Assembly (NCBI GenBank): GCA_002840895.1
Contig: PHCZ01000001.1
Span: 724,027 to 788,026 of the forward strand
Length of the DNA stretch: 64,000 nucleotides
Origin: Bacteroidetes bacterium HGW-Bacteroidetes-8
GTDB taxonomy: Bacteria; Bacteroidota; Bacteroidia; Bacteroidales; UBA932
Direction of reading: 5' to 3'
Shown here: positions 40,147 through 49,172 of the stretch, one piece after another
Position numbering within the stretch: position 1 is the stretch's first letter
How the letters are laid out: each line of letters begins with the position of its first letter
Program-made: the position numbers and the translations under genes
The notes under the pieces: generated by a model
What the model saw: the letters and a program-made list of their open reading frames with translations, nothing else
What the model was told of the DNA's origin: nothing
Database searches by the model: none

Positions 40147-42795
40147 CTATCTGCTCAGCTCCTCTTTCAATTTTTTAAGTTTCTCAATTTTTATACCCGC
40201 ATCGGATCTCTTTTTCAACTCAATCTCAACTACCTGCTCGGGTGCACTAGCCATAAATTTTTCATTTGAGAGCTTGGCATTGACAGATTTAAGAAATCCA
40301 TCAAGATGTTTAAGCTCTGCCTCTATCTTGTTTATCTCCTCCTGAACATTTACCATTCCCTCCAAAGGAACGAAAAATTCTGTTGTTTCAACCATAAAAG
40401 ATGATCCTGTAACAGCCTCTCCCTTTTTTGACATATCCATAACAGAGGTAATATTTGCCATTTTACATACTATTGAGTGCATATCTTCGTGAAGACTTCC
40501 CTTCATATAGAGTGTAAGAGGCTCCTTGGGTGAGATTCCTTTAGCCTGACGGATACTTCTTATGTTAACAATAGCAGATTTTGCCATATTGAAATGTGAG
40601 ATAAAATCACTGCTGTATAGCTGAGCTATTGGCATTTGGGCTATCATTATACTCTCGTTTTCCTCCCTTATACTAAGCCCTTGCCATAACTCCTCAGTAA
40701 TAAATGGGATAAAAGGGTGTAACAATCTTGTAAGTTGATCAAAGAAGTTAATAGTCTGGTTGTGGGTGGTACTATCAACTCCTTTTCCGAATGCCGGTTT
40801 TATTATCTCCAGATACCAGGCGCAAAAATCGTCCCAAAAGAGTTTATAGAGTAGCATCAGTGCATCTGATAGACGGAATTTATCAAAATGGTCGTTGATA
40901 AGCTCAATAGATTGAGAGAGATGATTTTCAAACCATTTAACGGCAATAGCCGACTGTTTGGGTTGGGTAGCTTCAGGGTCAATATTCCATCCCTTAACCA
41001 ACCTGTATGCATTCCACACTTTATTTGAGAAGTTTCTACCCTGCTCTACCTGACTCTCATCGAATAGTATATCATTACCGGCACTACTGCACAGAAGCAT
41101 CCCTAGCCGAACACCGTCGGCGCCATACTCCTCCATCAGCCTTATTGGGTCAGGAGAGTTACCCAGAGATTTGGACATCTTTCTTCCCTGCTTATCTCTT
41201 ACTGTACCTGTTAAGTAGACATTTCTAAACGGAATATCACCGCAAAATTCGTGGCCAGCCATTACCATTCTTGCAACCCAAAAGAATAGTATTTCTGGTG
41301 CAGTAACGAGATCGTTGGTTGGATAGTAGTAAGAGAGCTCTCTGTTAGGCTCTCTGTCGGGAAACCCCGGTTTCTCAGGATCAAACACAGAGATTGGCCA
41401 GAGCCAGGACGAGAACCAAGTATCAAGCACATCATTATCCTGAATGAGTTGATCTTTTGTGATTGATGGATCAATTTTAACAGCCTCTATAAGAGCATCA
41501 TCCGAATTTGGGGCAACTACATACTTCCCGTCGGGCAGATACCAGGCAGGAATCTGCTGACCCCACCATAGCTGTCTGGAGATACACCAATCTTTTACGT
41601 TCTCCATCCAGTGCCTGTAAGTGTTTCTGTATTTATCCGGGATGAGCTTTATCTTATCCTCCATTACATATGCAAGAGCAGGTTTAGCAGCTTGGTCCAT
41701 CTTTAAAAACCACTGCATAGAGAGTCTGGGCTCAATTACGGCATTTGTCCTCTCTGAGTATCCTATCTGAGAGTTATACGGCTCCTCTTTAACCAGGTTG
41801 CCCGACTCTGAAAGCATTTTAACTATCTTTTTTCTTGCAACAAACCTATCTTCACCCACAAGTATGGTTGCCTTTTCGTTAAGACGGGCAAAATTATCCA
41901 GGATGTCTACAACAGGGAGGTTATGTCTGATTCCAATCTCATAGTCATTTATATCGTGAGCAGGTGTTATTTTCAAACATCCTGTACCAAAATCCATCGA
42001 AACATAGTCATCTTCAATAACCGGAATCTCCTTATTTATTAAAGGAATTAATACGCTTTTACCCTTTAGCCAGTGGAATCGCTCATCCAACGGATGGACA
42101 CAAACTGCTGTATCTGCCATAATAGTCTCAGGGCGGGTTGTAGCAATCTCTACATATTTATCTGAAGCGACACCATTCACAGAGATATGGTATCTCAAAT
42201 AGTATAGCTTTGATGGGGTATCCCTATGTATAACCTCCTCATCACTGACTGCTGTCTCTCCTGCCGGATCCCAGTTTACCATCCTTACTCCCCTGTATAT
42301 CAATCCTTTTCTATAATAGTGTACAAAAGTATTAACAACAGCTCTGCTCAAATCAGGATCCATTGTGAATCTGGTTCTCTCCCAGTCACATGATGCTCCA
42401 AGTTTTTTAAGCTGCTCCAGAATTATCCCTCCGTGCCTCTCTTTCCACTCCCACGCGTGAGAGAGAAACTCCTCCCTTGAAATATCGCTTTTCTCGATAC
42501 CATCTGCTTTAAGTTTTGAAACGACCTTTGCTTCGGTTGCAATTGAAGCGTGGTCAGTGCCGGGAACCCAGCATGCATTTTTCCCCGACATTCTGGCCCT
42601 TCTCACTAACACATCCTGAATGGTATTATTGAGCATATGCCCCATATGGAGCACTCCTGTTACGTTAGGAGGTGGTATAACGATTGTGTATGGCTCTTTA
42701 TCATTCGGTTCTGAGTGAAACAAGCCTCTATCCAGCCAGTATTGATACCATTTACTCTCGGTTTGAGAGGGGTCATATTTTGCGGAAATTTCCAT
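40147..42795 (-). CDS. valS: Valyl-tRNA synthetase
   Basis: An 882-residue class I aminoacyl-tRNA synthetase. The HIGH motif is GVLHMGHMLNN in PPPNVTGVLHMGHML, the KMSKS motif is GRKMSKSLGNSPDP, the editing domain (CP1) covers about 190-340 (TTRPETIMADTAV, DYVSMDFGTGCLKITPAHD), and the C-terminal coiled coil typical of ValRS (VNVQEEINKIEAELKHLDG) is present. First gene of the cluster that continues with the thioesterase, tatA, tatC, ABC-F and rlmB, behind a consensus promoter. Confidence 0.97.
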   Translation of the reverse strand: MEISAKYDPSQTESKWYQYWLDRGLFHSEPNDKEPYTIVIPPPNVTGVLHMGHMLNNTIQDVLVRRARMSGKNACWVPGTDHASIATEAKVVSKLKADGIEKSDISREEFLSHAWEWKERHGGIILEQLKKLGASCDWERTRFTMDPDLSRAVVNTFVHYYRKGLIYRGVRMVNWDPAGETAVSDEEVIHRDTPSKLYYLRYHISVNGVASDKYVEIATTRPETIMADTAVCVHPLDERFHWLKGKSVLIPLINKEIPVIEDDYVSMDFGTGCLKITPAHDINDYEIGIRHNLPVVDILDNFARLNEKATILVGEDRFVARKKIVKMLSESGNLVKEEPYNSQIGYSERTNAVIEPRLSMQWFLKMDQAAKPALAYVMEDKIKLIPDKYRNTYRHWMENVKDWCISRQLWWGQQIPAWYLPDGKYVVAPNSDDALIEAVKIDPSITKDQLIQDNDVLDTWFSSWLWPISVFDPEKPGFPDREPNRELSYYYPTNDLVTAPEILFFWVARMVMAGHEFCGDIPFRNVYLTGTVRDKQGRKMSKSLGNSPDPIRLMEEYGADGVRLGMLLCSSAGNDILFDESQVEQGRNFSNKVWNAYRLVKGWNIDPEATQPKQSAIAVKWFENHLSQSIELINDHFDKFRLSDALMLLYKLFWDDFCAWYLEIIKPAFGKGVDSTTHNQTINFFDQLTRLLHPFIPFITEELWQGLSIREENESIMIAQMPIAQLYSSDFISHFNMAKSAIVNIRSIRQAKGISPKEPLTLYMKGSLHEDMHSIVCKMANITSVMDMSKKGEAVTGSSFMVETTEFFVPLEGMVNVQEEINKIEAELKHLDGFLKSVNAKLSNEKFMASAPEQVVEIELKKRSDAGIKIEKLKKLKEELSR

Positions 42796-42826
42796 TTTTA
42801 ATGAAGTGGTTATTAAAACTAAACTA

Positions 42827-42857
42827 CAAAGCTAATCAATTTAAAAAAAGTGAACAA
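42827..42857 (-). promoter_or_regulatory. Promoter of the valS operon
   Basis: On the minus strand: TTG (42857-42855), a 20-nt spacer and TAGCTTTG (42834-42827), a good match to the Bacteroidota consensus, 31 nt before the valS ATG. No T-box or other leader structure is seen. Confidence 0.7.
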
Positions 42858-42880
42858 AATTAGCTATTAAGAAAAAATCT

Positions 42881-42888
42881 TATCTTTG
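42881..42888 (+). promoter_or_regulatory. -7 box for the DUF3467-etf transcript
   Basis: TATCTTTG followed by CGGG, 26 nt before the ATG at 42915. It is a perfect -7 match and the only one in the gap on this strand. Confidence 0.6.
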
Positions 42889-42914
42889 CGGGAATTATAA
42901 AAACCTTCAATTAT

Positions 42915-43223
42915 ATGAGTGCTGAGAATGAATTGAATATAGAATTAAACAGCGATGTGGCTCAGGGATCTTATTCCAACCTTGCAATTATCACCCACTC
43001 AAGCAGTGAATTTATTATCGACTTTATTAGAATGCTTCCCGGGGTTCCGAAAGCTCAGGTAAACAACAGAATAATAATGACTGCAGAACACGCCAAGAGA
43101 CTCTACCTGGCACTTCAGGATAATATTGCAAAATTCGAGAGTCAGTACGGCGAGATAGTACTTCACAATGAACCTATAAACAGAGTACCTATAAACTTTG
43201 GCAACAGTTCTGCCGAAGCCTAA
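42915..43223 (+). CDS. DUF3467 protein
   Basis: A 102-residue cytoplasmic protein matching the conserved DUF3467 family: SNLAIITHSSSEFIIDFIRMLPGVPKAQVNNRIIMTAEHAKRLYLALQDNI. The family is widespread in Bacteroidota and has no established function. It shares a promoter region with etfB (19 nt downstream) but co-occurrence may be coincidental. Confidence 0.85.
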   Translation: MSAENELNIELNSDVAQGSYSNLAIITHSSSEFIIDFIRMLPGVPKAQVNNRIIMTAEHAKRLYLALQDNIAKFESQYGEIVLHNEPINRVPINFGNSSAEA

Positions 43224-43242
43224 ACTTCCATTTAAATACAAT

Positions 43243-44118
43243 ATGACAAAAAAACTTAAGATTGTTGTTCTGGCCAAACAGGTGCCGGATACCCGAAATG
43301 TAGGTAAAAACGCAATGAAAGAAGATGGTACGGTAAACCGTGCAGCTCTTCCCGCAATCTTTAATCCGGAGGATATGAATGCTCTGGAGCAGGCGTTAAG
43401 ATTAAAAGATAGTCACCCCGGTAGCGTAGTTTTACTGCTTACAATGGGTCCTGCCAGAGCTGCCGAAATTATCCGCGAAGGATATTACAGAGGAGCTGAC
43501 GGAGGCGTATTGCTTACAGATAGAAAATTTGCAGGTGCAGATACACTGGCAACCTCATATGCCCTGGCAATGGCATTAAAAAAGATGCAACCGGACATAA
43601 TTATTGCCGGCAGACAAGCAATTGACGGAGATACCGCACAGGTAGGTCCACAGGTGGCCGAAAAGCTAAGTTTACCACAGGTAACATATGCCGAAGATAT
43701 TGTCGGATTTGAAAAAAACAGACTGGTTGTTAAAAGGCGTCTTGAGAGAGGCGTAGAGAGTGTAAGGACACCGCTTCCTGTTGTAATTACGGTGCACGCA
43801 ACAGCTCCGGAGTGCCGTCCAAGAAACGCAAAACAACTAATGAGATTCAAACACGCCAGAACACTTACCGAGGAGCAGGATAATGAGCACAACTCATATC
43901 TTCCCCTTGTTAGCCCTGAATCGTTAAGGATTCCGGAGTGGAGCGTTGCAGATGTAGGAGGAGAGGAGAGCCACTACGGACTCTCAGGATCACCTACCAA
44001 AGTAAAGAAAATTGAGAATATCGTTTTTCAGGCCAAAGAGTCTAAAAGACTTACATCATCTTTTGAAGAGATCGATATGCTGATGTCAGAACTAATATCT
44101 TCTCATACAATCGGATAA
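43243..44118 (+). CDS. etfB: Electron transfer flavoprotein beta subunit
   Basis: A 291-residue EtfB starting at MTKKLKIVVLAKQVPD (43243); 15 upstream codons in frame overlap the DUF3467 gene and are excluded. AMP/FAD-binding features: GADGGVLLTD, ADTLATSYALA, DIIIAGRQAIDGDTAQVGPQVAE and VKRRLERGVES. With EtfA it carries electrons between an acyl-CoA dehydrogenase and a further acceptor. Longer than the roughly 250-residue E. coli/human form, as in several anaerobes, so a bifurcating role should be kept open. Confidence 0.94.
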   Translation: MTKKLKIVVLAKQVPDTRNVGKNAMKEDGTVNRAALPAIFNPEDMNALEQALRLKDSHPGSVVLLLTMGPARAAEIIREGYYRGADGGVLLTDRKFAGADTLATSYALAMALKKMQPDIIIAGRQAIDGDTAQVGPQVAEKLSLPQVTYAEDIVGFEKNRLVVKRRLERGVESVRTPLPVVITVHATAPECRPRNAKQLMRFKHARTLTEEQDNEHNSYLPLVSPESLRIPEWSVADVGGEESHYGLSGSPTKVKKIENIVFQAKESKRLTSSFEEIDMLMSELISSHTIG

Positions 44119-44133
44119 CAAACAATATCAAAA

Positions 44134-45153
44134 ATGGACAACATAATAATCTATATAGAGACTGAAGGTGGAAAAATTTCAGATGTAAGTCTGGAGTTAC
44201 TAACAAAAGGGCGCACTCTTGCCGGGGAGTTGTCGTGTAAACTGGAGGCACTAATAATCGGCAGTAGTGTTGAGCAGCATACTCAGGAGCTGTTCAGTTA
44301 TGGAGCAGAGACTGTATATATAGCTCAGGATAAAAGACTTGAGCACTATTTAACTCTTCCATACTCTGCAATTACTATAGATCTTTTCAAAAAAGAGAGA
44401 CCTCAAATTGCACTTTTCGGTGCAACTAGTATTGGAAGAGATTTGGCACCAAGAGTATCAAGTGCACTGGTAAGCGGACTCACAGCAGACTGCACCTCAC
44501 TTGAAATTGGAGATCACAAAGAGGTTAAGAGCGGAAAGGAGTATCGCAACCTGCTCTATCAGATAAGACCAGCTTTTGGAGGTAACATCATTGCAACAAT
44601 TATCAATCCAGACTGCCGCCCACAGATGGCTACTGTTCGCGAGGGTGTAATGAAAAAAGAGCCTTTAAAAACCCCTGTCAAAGGTGTAGTTAAAGTAATT
44701 GAGACTAAAGATATAATCAAGCCGGAAGACTTTGTTGTTGAGATTATTGAGCGGCACATAGAGGAGAGGAAAATTGACATCAAAGGGTCGCCGATAATTA
44801 TTGCCGGTGGTTTTGGAGTTGGCTCAAAAGAGAATTTCAACCTTCTCTATGAACTTGCATCTGTATTGGGTGCAGAAGTAGGTGCATCCAGAGCTGCAGT
44901 AGATGCCGGCTTTGCCGAAGGTGCCAGGCAGATTGGACAAACAGGAATTACTGTGAGACCTAAGCTATATATCGCAGCAGGAATCTCCGGACAGATACAG
45001 CATACCGCAGGAATGGACCAGTCTGCTATGATTATTTCAATCAACAGCGATCCGAATGCTCCTATCCATCAGATTGCAGATTACGCAATTATCGGAGATA
45101 TGAACGAAATCATTCCAAGGATGATTAAATCTTATAAACTAAACAGTAAATAG
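44134..45153 (+). CDS. etfA: Electron transfer flavoprotein alpha subunit
   Basis: A 339-residue EtfA. The C-terminal FAD domain is canonical: IIAGGFGVGSKENF, GASRAAVDAGFAEGARQIGQTG, RPKLYIAAGISGQIQHTAGM, INSDPNAPIHQIADYAIIGD. The N-terminal domain pairs with EtfB. It lies 15 nt after etfB and 2 nt before the acyl-CoA dehydrogenase. Confidence 0.95.
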   Translation: MDNIIIYIETEGGKISDVSLELLTKGRTLAGELSCKLEALIIGSSVEQHTQELFSYGAETVYIAQDKRLEHYLTLPYSAITIDLFKKERPQIALFGATSIGRDLAPRVSSALVSGLTADCTSLEIGDHKEVKSGKEYRNLLYQIRPAFGGNIIATIINPDCRPQMATVREGVMKKEPLKTPVKGVVKVIETKDIIKPEDFVVEIIERHIEERKIDIKGSPIIIAGGFGVGSKENFNLLYELASVLGAEVGASRAAVDAGFAEGARQIGQTGITVRPKLYIAAGISGQIQHTAGMDQSAMIISINSDPNAPIHQIADYAIIGDMNEIIPRMIKSYKLNSK

Positions 45154-45155
45154 TT

Positions 45156-46883
45156 ATGGCAAACTTCTATAAAGATAATAGAGACCTTAAATTTCAATTT
45201 AATCACCCTTTGATGTCAAAAATTGTAAGACTAAAGGAGCAGGATTTTAAAGATTCCGGAAATTTTGACTATGCACCCTGTAATTTCGAAGATACAGTTG
45301 ACTCTTATGATAAAGTGATGGAGATACTAGGGGAGATTTGCGGTGAAACTATAGCCTCAAATGCAGAAGAGGTAGATAAACACGGCCCTCACCACGAAAA
45401 CGGGAGAGTTACATATGCTCCGGGTACTCAGAAAAACCAAGATACACTCACACAGGCAGGGCTTTACGGAATGTCCCTTCCAAGGGAGTTTGGCGGACTA
45501 AACTTCTCTATGGTTCCATACGTAATGGCTGCAGAGATAGTAGCAAGGGCAGATGCAGGATTTGCCAACATCTGGGGTCTTCAGGATTGTGCCGAAACTA
45601 TTCACGAATTTGGCTCAGATGAGATTAAACAGGAGTTCCTGCCCAGAATAAACCTGGGTGAGACCTGTTCAATGGATCTGACAGAGCCTGATGCAGGGAG
45701 TGATCTTCAGGCAGTAATGCTAAGAGCATCCTATAATGAAACTGCCGGAATGTGGTATCTCAACGGAGTAAAGCGCTTTATAACCAATGGAGATGCACAG
45801 ATAAAACTGGTTCTGGCTCGTTCAGAAGAGAATACAACAGATGGAAGAGGTCTCTCCTACTTTGTTCACGACCAGGCGTGGGGCGGAGTTACTGTAAGAA
45901 GAATAGAAAATAAGCTTGGTATTAAGGGATCTCCAACCTGCGAACTTGTTTTCAACAATGCTCCTGCTAAAATAGTTGGTGAGAGAAGAATGGGATTGAT
46001 AAAATATGTTATGTCTCTGATGAATGGAGCTCGTCTTGGAGTTGGTGCCCAGTCAGTAGGAATTTCTGAAGCAGCATACAGAGAGGCGCTCAAATATGCT
46101 CACGAAAGAGCTCAGTTTGGGAAACCTATTATTCAATTTCCTGCAGTTTATGAGATGTTGGCAGTTATTAAAGCCAAACTACAGGCATCGCGTGCTCTGT
46201 TGTATGAGACCACACGATTTGTAGATCTGTACAAAGCCTATGGCTTTGTTGGAGAGAGTCGTAAACTGACTCCGGAAGAGAGAACTGAGTCAAAACTCTA
46301 TCAGAAGCAGGCAGATATGCTTACCCCAATGTTGAAACTGATGGCTTCTGAATACTCCAATCAAAATGCCTACGACTCTCTTCAGATACACGGAGGATCG
46401 GGCTTTATGAAGGACTACCCTATTGAGAGACTTTTCCGCGATGCCCGTATAACAACAATATATGAAGGAACATCACAACTGCAGGTTGTTGCTGCTCAAA
46501 GATATGTAACAAATGGTGGATATCTGGCTCTGATGCGCGAATATGAAAAGATTCCACTCAAAGCCGAACACGAATTACTTAAAAAGATATTGATAGAGAT
46601 GACTCTCCAATACGAAAAGAGTGTTGAGCTGCTTGCAGGAAAAGATAATGATTACATTGATTTTCACGCAAGAAGATTGGTTGAGATGGCCTCTCACATC
46701 ATAATGTCTTACCTACTTATCATTGACTCACAGACAGATGACAGTTTTGAAAACTCTGCCCAGATTTTCATCAATAAATCAAGAGCCTGGAATAACGAAA
46801 GGTATACATATCTCAAAGATTTTTCTCCTTTTCAGCTAAGCTCGTTTCTAGCTGTCAAAGAGGAGAGAGTACCTGAAGCATAA
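45156..46883 (+). CDS. Acyl-CoA dehydrogenase with C-terminal extension
   Basis: A 575-residue flavoprotein. The ACAD core is in residues 60-450: SMDLTEPDAGSDLQ (FAD/substrate loop), YLNGVKRFITNGDA, GARLGVGAQSVGI, HERAQFGKPI, QIHGGSGFMKDYPIERLFRDARI and TTIYEGTSQLQ, whose Glu is the usual catalytic base. About 120 extra C-terminal residues separate it from 380-residue ACADs and resemble the larger family of Bacteroidota and some long-chain enzymes. It is the third gene of etfB-etfA-acd, so EtfAB is its likely electron partner. Acyl chain length is not predictable. Confidence 0.9.
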   Translation: MANFYKDNRDLKFQFNHPLMSKIVRLKEQDFKDSGNFDYAPCNFEDTVDSYDKVMEILGEICGETIASNAEEVDKHGPHHENGRVTYAPGTQKNQDTLTQAGLYGMSLPREFGGLNFSMVPYVMAAEIVARADAGFANIWGLQDCAETIHEFGSDEIKQEFLPRINLGETCSMDLTEPDAGSDLQAVMLRASYNETAGMWYLNGVKRFITNGDAQIKLVLARSEENTTDGRGLSYFVHDQAWGGVTVRRIENKLGIKGSPTCELVFNNAPAKIVGERRMGLIKYVMSLMNGARLGVGAQSVGISEAAYREALKYAHERAQFGKPIIQFPAVYEMLAVIKAKLQASRALLYETTRFVDLYKAYGFVGESRKLTPEERTESKLYQKQADMLTPMLKLMASEYSNQNAYDSLQIHGGSGFMKDYPIERLFRDARITTIYEGTSQLQVVAAQRYVTNGGYLALMREYEKIPLKAEHELLKKILIEMTLQYEKSVELLAGKDNDYIDFHARRLVEMASHIIMSYLLIIDSQTDDSFENSAQIFINKSRAWNNERYTYLKDFSPFQLSSFLAVKEERVPEA

Positions 46884-46901
46884 TTTTAAGCCGATAAAAG
46901 A

Positions 46902-46933
46902 GGATGGCCAAGAGATTTTGGTCATCCTTTTTA
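46902..46933 (+). terminator. Rho-independent terminator after the acyl-CoA dehydrogenase gene
   Basis: AGGATGGCCAA (46902-46912) pairs with TTGGTCATCCT (46919-46929), 11 bp with one G-U, 6-nt loop, followed by TTTT. It abuts the 3' end of the convergent CDF gene and may serve both strands. Confidence 0.85.
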
Positions 46934-47836
46934 TTAACAAGGATAGTTGCTGTAGAGGCACTCTGCGCACTCATCACTACCCTCGGTTTCAATTGTAACG
47001 TGCCCAATGTTGTAATTCATAGCAATATCTCTAAGGCTGTTTTTCAGCTCCATCAGAGTTCTCCTCCCTACCCCGTCTTTAACTACAATATGAAGAGTAA
47101 GGATATGGTTCTCACCATCCATTGTCCACAGATGTACATCGTGAATTGATTCTATACCTACTAATTTTAGTATCTCATCCTTGAGCTTATCCTGATTAAT
47201 TCCTCTGGGAACCTCCTGCAACATTATGCTTATTGTCTCTTTAAGATTTTTATAGACATTGAAAAGAACCCATAGAGTAATAGCTATAGATAATATTGGA
47301 TCCAAAACAGGTACATCTGCAAAAATCATAACAATACTGGCCACAAGCACAGCTACCCAGCCTAGAACATCCTCCATCATATGTATTAAAACAGCCCTCT
47401 CGTTGTGACTTGCCCCCCCTCTTAGCTTTAAAACAGCAGCGCCATTAACAATTATCCCCAGAATTGCCAGTAGTAACATCCCTTTGGCATCTGACTCCTC
47501 AGGCTGAATAATCCTTAAAATTCCCTCTCTTATTATAAAAACTGCTCCAATTACAAGAATTACAGAGATAAAAACTGATCCAAGCAATGAGAATCTTTTA
47601 TATCCGTATGAGAAACGATTATCACCTTTTTTGGATGAAACTCTCTGTAGATAATATGCAACTCCCAAAGAGAGAGAGTCTCCGAAATCGTGTATTGCAT
47701 CAGATAGAATTGCAACCGAATTGGTCAGCAGCCCTCCGATAAGTTCGATAATTGCAAAAAAAAGATTCAAAAAAAAGGCAATTGCAATATTGCGCCCTGA
47801 GTTTTCATTACTTTTATGATGATGGTCTGTTCCCAT
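46934..47836 (-). CDS. Cation diffusion facilitator (Zn/Co/Cd exporter)
   Basis: A 300-residue CDF transporter. I start at MGTDHHHKSNENS (47836), since the longer frame begins at GTG with no homology-like sequence. Six membrane helices include the metal-site motifs SVAILSDAIHDFGDSL (helix 2, HxxxD) and HMMEDVLGWVAVL (helix 5). A C-terminal cytoplasmic domain (VHLWTMDGENHILTLHIVV) and Cys-rich tail (DECAECLYSNYPC) follow. The N-terminal His run could bind metal. The tail of CxxC type is uncommon and might contribute to metal sensing. Confidence 0.93.
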   Translation of the reverse strand: MGTDHHHKSNENSGRNIAIAFFLNLFFAIIELIGGLLTNSVAILSDAIHDFGDSLSLGVAYYLQRVSSKKGDNRFSYGYKRFSLLGSVFISVILVIGAVFIIREGILRIIQPEESDAKGMLLLAILGIIVNGAAVLKLRGGASHNERAVLIHMMEDVLGWVAVLVASIVMIFADVPVLDPILSIAITLWVLFNVYKNLKETISIMLQEVPRGINQDKLKDEILKLVGIESIHDVHLWTMDGENHILTLHIVVKDGVGRRTLMELKNSLRDIAMNYNIGHVTIETEGSDECAECLYSNYPC

Positions 47837-47853
47837 ATGTAGCACATTTTTTT

Positions 47854-47861
47854 TAACTTTG
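47854..47861 (+). promoter_or_regulatory. -7 box for the FucI-like gene cluster
   Basis: TAACTTTG, a -7 match 21 nt before the ATG at 47883. It overlaps an in-frame TTG at 47859, which argues for the downstream ATG. Confidence 0.55.
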
Positions 47862-47882
47862 TTTGTTTATAAAACATTTGAA

Positions 47883-49142
47883 ATGGAAAGGAGACTTAAT
47901 CTCATCACTCTCTACTCATCCCTTAACAATCAAGAATCTCTGGATTTAGACAACAGAGAGTCGATGAAATTCATTAATTCGGTTTTCAATACAAAGATTA
48001 TTAATCCTGAGGATATTTCAAAGGATATAACCGACAATGATTTCACTATGGTATTTATTGCATCCGGAGGTTGTGAAGAGATTTTTATGAAGATATCAGA
48101 TCTTCTCCCTAAACCCATTGTTATGCTCAGTGACTCATACCGTAACTCTCTGGCTGCTTCAATTGAGATCTCCTCTTGGCTTAACAATATGAGTGTTATG
48201 CATAAGCACATCAATATCCCGGCAGAGCCCTCCAGGAGATATATTGAGGAAATTATGGATGAACTTGAGAACTATGAAAAGATACAAAAAGGGCTTAAAA
48301 CAATCTCAAATCTCAGAATCGGATTAATTGGCGGAGAGTCTGCCTGGCTTATCTCCTCAAAAATAGATAAGAAGAGTATTGAGTCACTTTATGGCGTTAA
48401 ATTTATAGATATCTCCACCGATGATGTTATTGAACAGTATAGGCTTGAAAAGGCAGATGATGCCGACTCCTGGCAGCTTATAGAGGAGCTTGTTAAAAAC
48501 AGGGAGATAACTACTGCCGCAGAGGCAGTCATAGATGCTGTTAAAATGTATAACTCTCTTAATCACATATGTATCCGCGAAAATCTAGACGCTTTTACCA
48601 TAAAGTGTTTTGATATACTCTCTCCTTGTAATACTACTGCCTGCCTTGCCCTCTCTCTTATGAACGATAATGGAATAGTTGCAGGATGTGAAGGGGACAT
48701 TCCATCTCTGTGGAGTATGATATTAGCACGGGAGCTCTGCTCAAGCAGCTCTTTTATGGCCAACCCCTCCTCTATTGAAAGGGTTGATAACAGTATCGAT
48801 TTTGCTCACTGCACTGCTCCCCTATCACTTGGTAAAAGCTACAAGCTCACTTCCCATTATGAGTCAAAAAAAGGGATCGGAGTTGCTTCAAAAGTCAACC
48901 TGGGAAAGTTCACCCTCTTTAAATGTGGTGGCGAACATCTTGATAAATTCTCTCTTTTTGAAGGAGAAGTTATTCAAAACACCTCTATTATAGAGAGATG
49001 CCGGACTCAAATCAAATTTATTTTTAAATCTGACGAGGATCTTGACTCCTATCTAAAATCATACCTTGGAAACCACTCAATATTGATACCTGGTAAACAT
49101 AAGAAAACTCTTAAAAGATTCGTTCAACTTATCGGCAAATAG
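47883..49142 (+). CDS. FucI/AraA-like sugar isomerase homolog
   Basis: A 419-residue protein of the L-fucose/L-arabinose isomerase fold. Upstream codons from a TTG are excluded because the -7 box lies there. The C-terminal half has NTTACLALSLMNDNGIVAGCEGDIPSLWSMI, FMANPSS and FAHCTAPLS, where the acidic pair and the His correspond to the metal ligands of FucI. It is shorter than FucI (about 590) and lacks an obvious N-terminal substrate domain of that size. No fucose or arabinose genes adjoin it; its neighbours are a peptidase and KDO and housekeeping genes, so the substrate is unknown. Confidence 0.72.
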   Translation: MERRLNLITLYSSLNNQESLDLDNRESMKFINSVFNTKIINPEDISKDITDNDFTMVFIASGGCEEIFMKISDLLPKPIVMLSDSYRNSLAASIEISSWLNNMSVMHKHINIPAEPSRRYIEEIMDELENYEKIQKGLKTISNLRIGLIGGESAWLISSKIDKKSIESLYGVKFIDISTDDVIEQYRLEKADDADSWQLIEELVKNREITTAAEAVIDAVKMYNSLNHICIRENLDAFTIKCFDILSPCNTTACLALSLMNDNGIVAGCEGDIPSLWSMILARELCSSSSFMANPSSIERVDNSIDFAHCTAPLSLGKSYKLTSHYESKKGIGVASKVNLGKFTLFKCGGEHLDKFSLFEGEVIQNTSIIERCRTQIKFIFKSDEDLDSYLKSYLGNHSILIPGKHKKTLKRFVQLIGK

Positions 49143-49172
49143 TATTACTGTCAGTAATTAACACCACCAAAT

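Noticed and set aside
42796-42914. T-box or tRNA-like leader for valS
   Set aside because: The gap is short, AT-rich and without stem-loops or a T-box sequence; a plain promoter explains it.
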